Made by a program: the position numbers and the translations under genes
Source of the DNA: Caryophanales bacterium UBA5732
GTDB taxonomy: Bacteria; Bacillota_I; Bacilli_A; Izemoplasmatales; Hujiaoplasmataceae
NCBI GenBank assembly: GCA_002419445.1
Contig: DIGC01000111.1
Location: 1-17,191, forward strand
Direction of reading: 5' to 3'
DNA length: 17,191 nt
Notes under the pieces: generated by a model
What the model saw: only the letters and a program-made list of their open reading frames with translations
Told to the model about the DNA's origin: nothing
The model's database searches: none
Shown here: piece after piece, positions 13,492 through 17,191 of the stretch
Layout: every line of letters begins with the position of its first letter
How positions within the stretch are numbered: the stretch's first letter is position 1

Positions 13492-13758
13492 ATGGATACA
13501 GTAAATGAATTTCTTGAACCGTATATAGCACAAGCTTTAGATCTTTTGGCAGGACTAGACGTCTGGCTACAAGCGTTAGTTTTACTTACTATTGTTATAT
13601 TTGTAATTGTTGGGCTATTTGTTTTTATGAAGAAATTTATTAAGTTGTTCCTTGTATTAGCTGTATTAGCAGCCATTTTTTGGTTTGTATACACACAAGG
13701 GTATCTTGATAATATTTTAGCAATTAATTTTTCTAATTTACTAACAAATCTATTTTAA
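13492..13758 (+). CDS. 88-aa two-helix membrane protein of unknown function
   Basis: I do not recognise a family. An N-terminal amphipathic stretch (VNEFLEPYIAQALDLLAGL) is followed by two hydrophobic helices at about residues 27-46 and 49-67, split by a short basic turn (MKKFIK), and a short tail. The topology resembles small holin-like or stress membrane proteins, but no specific motif supports either. ATG 13492 sits seven bases after GAGGTGAT (13477-13484); an in-frame GTG at 13480 lies inside that site and is not a likely start. The gene has its own promoter and a clear terminator, so it can form a one-gene transcript as well as the end of the dnaX-ybaB-recR transcript. Confidence 0.75.
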   Translation: MDTVNEFLEPYIAQALDLLAGLDVWLQALVLLTIVIFVIVGLFVFMKKFIKLFLVLAVLAAIFWFVYTQGYLDNILAINFSNLLTNLF

Positions 13759-13794
13759 AGAAAGCATACCATATTAATGGGCTTTCTTTTTTTT
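13757..13794 (+). terminator. Rho-independent terminator after the 88-aa gene
   Basis: AAAGAAAGC (13757-13765) pairs with GCTTTCTTT (13781-13789), with an inner CC/GG pair, followed by a long T run to 13794. The left arm includes the end of the stop codon. Confidence 0.85.
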
Positions 13795-13811
13795 ATTATT
13801 CATAGAAACTT

Positions 13812-13838
13812 TGAAGGATTATTGCCAATAATCCTTCA
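13812..13838. promoter_or_regulatory. 27-bp perfect palindrome upstream of the nuclease lipoprotein
   Basis: TGAAGGATTATTG (13812-13824), one C, then CAATAATCCTTCA (13826-13838) is a perfect inverted repeat with 13-bp arms. It lacks a T tract on either strand, so it is not a standard terminator. A TTGAAG (13811-13816) that could be a -35 lies at its left end, though no good -10 follows at normal spacing. An operator for a dimeric repressor or an mRNA hairpin are the likely options. Confidence 0.6.
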
Positions 13839-13886
13839 TAAATATCATTAAAAGCAGATTTTATAGACAAGAAAGGCGTGTTTAGA

Positions 13887-15671
13887 GTGTTAAATAAAAA
13901 AATATTTACATTAATTTTTATAATTTTTTCTGTATTCATAATGGTTTCTTGTGGCGGAAATACCGCTAATACAGACGTTACAACAGCGATTCCTACAACG
14001 GAAGATTCAACAACAGAATCAACTTATACATTGCCTGATTTACAAGGTAAAAGCAAAACGGAAATAACTTCAGTTTTGGACGGTTTATTAGCTAATTATA
14101 CCTTCGTCCTAGAACAAAACACTGAATTGACGGAAGACTTATTCATTCGCTATGAAAATGGATTAGAAGCGGGCGAAACAGTAAACCTTGATACTAATAT
14201 TATTGTCGTAATCGCCACCCCAAATTATGTGTTGCCTGACTTTAGCGGACAGACTCAAAACGAAATATTTTTAACGCTTTTAGGTAAAGGGGTTAACTTC
14301 ATTTTTGAAGTTGAAGTCAATAATGATGTTCCTGATCAGACGTTTTCAGGTTTTGGTAACGGCTTAATCGCCGGAGACGCAGTTAATTCGGAAACTCAAG
14401 TTATTATTTATATCGGTTTCAATACGACTAGATTACCGGATTTGACCGGAAAACTAAAAGGTGAAATCGAAAAAATATTAATTGAAAATCAAATTTCTTA
14501 TAATTTTGAATATGTTGTTAATGATGAGTACCAAGAAGATTTATTTGTTGAATACAAAGATTTTGAAATTAACGACTTTTACGAAGAAGGAACCATCACT
14601 GTAATTCTATATCAAAATACCTTTACTAACGCTCCAACATCACTAATTATTTCTAAATATATCGATGGCGGTACGGACACTAATGATCAAGCGATTGAAA
14701 TATATAACGCTACCGAATCATCAATATTTTTGGGAGATTATCATTTAGCTTTATACATGAATGGCTCATATGAAGTCACAAACATTATTGATTTTAATGA
14801 CGTTGACCTTTTGCCGGGAGAAACATATTTAATCGCCAATCAAGCTTCGACAAACGGTAATTTACTTAGAAAAGCCGATGACTACATGTTTGAATTGAAC
14901 TTTGATGGTAATGATACGATTCAATTACGATACAAAAATAATACTTATATTGATTCTATCTATCATATTGGTAATACAGCTTTTGTCATGGATAACGAAA
15001 TTTATGTTCGAAAAGCTAATGTTGTTACCGGAGTAAGAAACTTTGTCTATACCCAGTGGACCGCTTATGTTCCAAGTTATATCGATGTAATTGGAACTCA
15101 CCCAGTTTCTTTACTTGACGAAATCACGTTTTCTTATATTGATAGAATTTTTGATTCCCCTCTAGGTGGTATGACAAGCGTGACCGTGGTGGGGATAAAT
15201 GACGGAGATACCGCTTCATTTTCACCGGGATTTATCGATAACGAAAGAGTAAGATTCTTAGGAGTGGATACTCCTGAAACTAGCCCTACCGTTGTGCCTA
15301 TACCTGAGCCTTGGGGAATAGAAGCTAAAGATTATACAACATTGATTCTAAACAACGCAATTGAGATCTATATCCAAAGTGACCCGGATTTGGGTTATGC
15401 AGACACCTATGGCAGACATCTAGGTCTAGTTTGGGTTAATTTAGGAACACCAGGTTTAACGGTAGAAATCAAAAATAGCTCAGATGAAGTTGTAAGAACT
15501 GAATACTTAAGCGGTTGGATTTTACTTAATTACCACTTGGTTTTAAATGGTTTCTCCTATAACTATTATGGTAGTGCTTCAACATTAGTTTTTGACGATC
15601 GCTACTTATATCATTGGTTCCAAGACGCGCAATTATTCGCTCAAGAAAACGGATTAGGAATCCACGAATGA
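13887..15671 (+). CDS. surface lipoprotein with three PASTA repeats, lamin-tail-like domain and SNase (thermonuclease) domain
   Basis: A 594-residue exported nuclease. The N-terminus is a lipoprotein signal (K-rich start, hydrophobic core, V-S-C with Cys22) followed by a T/S/E-rich linker. Three PASTA-like units begin near residues 47, 114 and 181 (each x-L-P-D-[LF]-x-G-[KQ]). Residues about 245-400 resemble a lamin-tail domain (SLIISKYIDGG, QAIEIYNATESSIFLGDYHL, LLPGETYLIAN). From about 430 to the end is a staphylococcal-nuclease domain with DGDT (D441), R456, D461, E464 and R510 matching D21, R35, D40, E43 and R87 of the classic enzyme, so it should be active and Ca-dependent. GTG 13887 fits AAAGG (13872-13876); GTG 13878 is too close. 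The stop overlaps the next gene. Confidence 0.88.
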   Translation: MLNKKIFTLIFIIFSVFIMVSCGGNTANTDVTTAIPTTEDSTTESTYTLPDLQGKSKTEITSVLDGLLANYTFVLEQNTELTEDLFIRYENGLEAGETVNLDTNIIVVIATPNYVLPDFSGQTQNEIFLTLLGKGVNFIFEVEVNNDVPDQTFSGFGNGLIAGDAVNSETQVIIYIGFNTTRLPDLTGKLKGEIEKILIENQISYNFEYVVNDEYQEDLFVEYKDFEINDFYEEGTITVILYQNTFTNAPTSLIISKYIDGGTDTNDQAIEIYNATESSIFLGDYHLALYMNGSYEVTNIIDFNDVDLLPGETYLIANQASTNGNLLRKADDYMFELNFDGNDTIQLRYKNNTYIDSIYHIGNTAFVMDNEIYVRKANVVTGVRNFVYTQWTAYVPSYIDVIGTHPVSLLDEITFSYIDRIFDSPLGGMTSVTVVGINDGDTASFSPGFIDNERVRFLGVDTPETSPTVVPIPEPWGIEAKDYTTLILNNAIEIYIQSDPDLGYADTYGRHLGLVWVNLGTPGLTVEIKNSSDEVVRTEYLSGWILLNYHLVLNGFSYNYYGSASTLVFDDRYLYHWFQDAQLFAQENGLGIHE

Positions 15672-16450
15672 GAATTTTTGGTCGATTTTTATACGCTTTA
15701 TTAGCTGTAGGGTTATTCTTATTAGTTTTTACATATACAATCGATTTAACTGCTAACCGTTATTATGAAGAAGTTTTTGGTACTTCTTTAACCGATGAAG
15801 ATTCCACATTACCTGAGTTTTATTACTTCTACACCTCGATCCCTGATTTTCATAAAAGTGAACCGATAATAATTATTGACCAAGATGATTATCAAATTAG
15901 AGGATATGAAATAGCTCGAGCGGAAGTTAACGAAGAAAATATTGTAGAAGTTATCGAATCCGTCTATATCGTTGTCTACAGTAAGACACAAGATTTATCA
16001 TTGTTAGACAGAATCAAATTGGTAAATGAAGATAATTCTTTATCAGAAGAGCTTTACTTAATTAGGTTTAAAACTCTGAACATTTTAAACGCTGTTAACG
16101 AACAAGGCTATGTTTACATACCAAAAGAATTGTTTTTAGATAACAATTTTGGTAAAATAAGCATAGTGGACGCGGGTGATAACACGATAATTGAAAGCGA
16201 TTTCAATTTATTTGAATCTGATTTTACGATTAAACAGAATTTAGAAGAATTTTTCTCTGATCATGGCAAGCTTCCGGACGAAGATGATATCGGATATTTA
16301 AGTTCTGAATTCATTGGCATAAAGACGATTCATGTTGACGGAGAAAATGCACTAAATGGCGGTACTGTTTTATTGGGTTTAGGAATTTATTTTATAATTT
16401 TGATTATTGCTACATACTTAATCTTTTTTAGAAGAAGAAAATACGAATAA
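15668..16450 (+). CDS. two-TM protein of unknown function coupled to the nuclease lipoprotein
   Basis: I do not recognise a family. The 260-residue protein has a first membrane helix at about residues 5-27, an acidic domain of about 205 residues that should lie outside the membrane, a second helix at about 235-254, and a basic cytoplasmic end (FFRRRKYE). The outer domain has strand-rich segments (EPIIIIDQDDYQIRGYEIA, VIESVYIVVYSK, YVYIPKELF) and no cysteines. ATG 15668 overlaps the upstream stop as ATGA; the frame is open earlier, but that part lies inside the nuclease gene and is arginine-rich by accident. The coupling suggests it works with the nuclease as an anchor, export partner or regulator; this is inference. 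Confidence 0.8.
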   Translation: MRIFGRFLYALLAVGLFLLVFTYTIDLTANRYYEEVFGTSLTDEDSTLPEFYYFYTSIPDFHKSEPIIIIDQDDYQIRGYEIARAEVNEENIVEVIESVYIVVYSKTQDLSLLDRIKLVNEDNSLSEELYLIRFKTLNILNAVNEQGYVYIPKELFLDNNFGKISIVDAGDNTIIESDFNLFESDFTIKQNLEEFFSDHGKLPDEDDIGYLSSEFIGIKTIHVDGENALNGGTVLLGLGIYFIILIIATYLIFFRRRKYE

Positions 16451-16493
16451 AAAATAAAAATTATACATATAGTATTTGGGAGGACATATTTTT

Positions 16494-17191
16494 ATGGAAT
16501 TAAGATTAGAGAATTTAACAAAGATTTTTACGAATAAAAATGGACAAGAAACATTGGCGGTAGACAACCTTGATATCACGATTGAATCAGGTACTCTAGT
16601 CGCTTTATTAGGGCCTTCAGGCTGCGGTAAATCAACGACATTATTTATGATTGCCGGTTTAGTAAAGCCAACAGGTGGTAAAATTTTCTTTGGCGAAGAT
16701 GACGTAACGAAATTAGCGCCAGAAAAAAGAGGCATTGGGTTAGTGTTTCAAAATTATGCACTTTATCCTCATATGACAGTATTTAAAAACATTCTTTTCC
16801 CATTAGAAAATATGGATGTTCCTAGAGACGAAGCATTTGAAAGAGTTAAAGAAATGGCTAATTTAGTTGGCATTGGCGAACTATTAGATCGAAAACCGTC
16901 ACAATTATCAGGCGGTCAACAACAACGCGTCGCTATCGCCAGAGCTCTTGTAAAAAAACCGAGAGTTTTACTGCTTGACGAACCATTGTCAAACCTTGAC
17001 GCAAGATTAAGATTACAAATGCGTGAAGAAATCAAACGTATTCAAAGAGAAACCGGAATTACCACAATCTTCGTTACTCATGACCAAGAAGAAGCGATGA
17101 GTATTTCCGATAAAATGGTTGTTTTGGATTTTGGTAAAGAACAACAATATGATGCTCCTCAAGAAATGTATAATCAACCTGATAATTTATT
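16494..17191 (+). CDS. ABC transporter ATP-binding protein, MalK/UgpC (CUT1) type (3' truncated)
   Basis: The first 232 codons of an ABC ATPase run off the right edge. Seen in order: Walker A GPSGCGKST (residues 40-48), the Q-loop VFQNYALYPHMTV, the signature LSGGQQQRVAIARAL, Walker B VLLLDEPLSNLD, the H-loop FVTHDQEEAMSISDKMVVL, and the start of the C-terminal part (YDAPQEMYNQP). YALYPHMTV and SNLDARLR with a P-Q-E-[IM]-Y-x-x-P tail are features of the MalK/UgpC/MsmK group that energises sugar or glycerol-phosphate importers; a C-terminal regulatory TOBE domain would be expected beyond the edge. GGGAGGA (about 16478-16484) precedes ATG 16494. It is 43 bp after the two-TM gene with no terminator between, so co-transcription is possible. 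Confidence 0.93.
   Translation, partial: MELRLENLTKIFTNKNGQETLAVDNLDITIESGTLVALLGPSGCGKSTTLFMIAGLVKPTGGKIFFGEDDVTKLAPEKRGIGLVFQNYALYPHMTVFKNILFPLENMDVPRDEAFERVKEMANLVGIGELLDRKPSQLSGGQQQRVAIARALVKKPRVLLLDEPLSNLDARLRLQMREEIKRIQRETGITTIFVTHDQEEAMSISDKMVVLDFGKEQQYDAPQEMYNQPDNL

Noticed and set aside
15614..15667. Arginine-rich N-terminal extension of the two-TM protein
   Set aside because: It lies inside the nuclease gene, and ATG 15668 with stop overlap precedes a typical signal-anchor helix.
1..17191. UGA as tryptophan (Mycoplasma code)
   Set aside because: All tryptophans I checked in conserved motifs are UGG, and UGA ends the partial first gene and the nuclease gene at overlaps with the next starts.

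Overview
The window is AT-rich chromosomal DNA from a low-G+C Gram-positive lineage. Every gene uses standard signals: AGGAGG-type ribosome binding sites, TATAAT-type -10 boxes and UGA read as stop. The content is spoVG, a T-box-controlled asnS, the dnaX-ybaB-recR trio, mnmE, ispE of the MEP pathway, and a thermonuclease lipoprotein with little other envelope machinery. Together with UGA as stop, this fits a Mollicutes/Firmicutes border lineage (Acholeplasma-, Izemoplasma- or Haloplasma-like) better than Mycoplasma proper. The taxon is an inference from content only. Many of these genes lie near oriC in Bacillus-type genomes, and the window carries one near-consensus parS site.

Layout. 1-2526, plus strand: the tail of a membrane protein, ispE overlapping it by ATGA, then spoVG and prs, each with its own promoter. 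2527-4883, plus: an asparagine-specific T-box leader (specifier AAC) ahead of an AlkD-like DNA glycosylase gene and asnS, which overlap. 4939-7421, minus: a four-gene membrane operon (127-aa unknown, NfeD, RDD with a large loop insertion, SPFH/stomatin) that converges on asnS at a bidirectional terminator. 7422-7583: a divergent promoter region. 7584-8402, plus: a TtcA-like tRNA thiolation ATPase converging on mnmE (8456-9805, minus) across a 12-bp hairpin and the parS-like palindrome. 9873-13758, plus: a small membrane protein, dnaX, ybaB, recR and a second small membrane protein ending at a terminator. 13812-17191, plus: a 27-bp palindrome, a lipoprotein with three PASTA repeats, a lamin-tail-like domain and a complete SNase domain, a coupled two-TM protein, and the 5' part of a MalK/UgpC-type ABC ATPase gene.

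Most of the window is core housekeeping: PRPP synthesis, isoprenoid precursors, aminoacylation, tRNA modification, clamp loading and recombinational repair. The parts that are not routine are the Asn T-box driving a DNA-repair glycosylase, the RDD gene inside an NfeD-SPFH operon, the multidomain surface nuclease next to an ABC transporter gene, the parS-like site, an overlapping leader ORF before prs, and a slippery A7 run at a domain boundary of dnaX. I saw no insertion sequence, CRISPR array, tRNA or rRNA. No stretch over about 300 bases is left unexplained; the longest gene-free one, 2527-2817, is the T-box leader.
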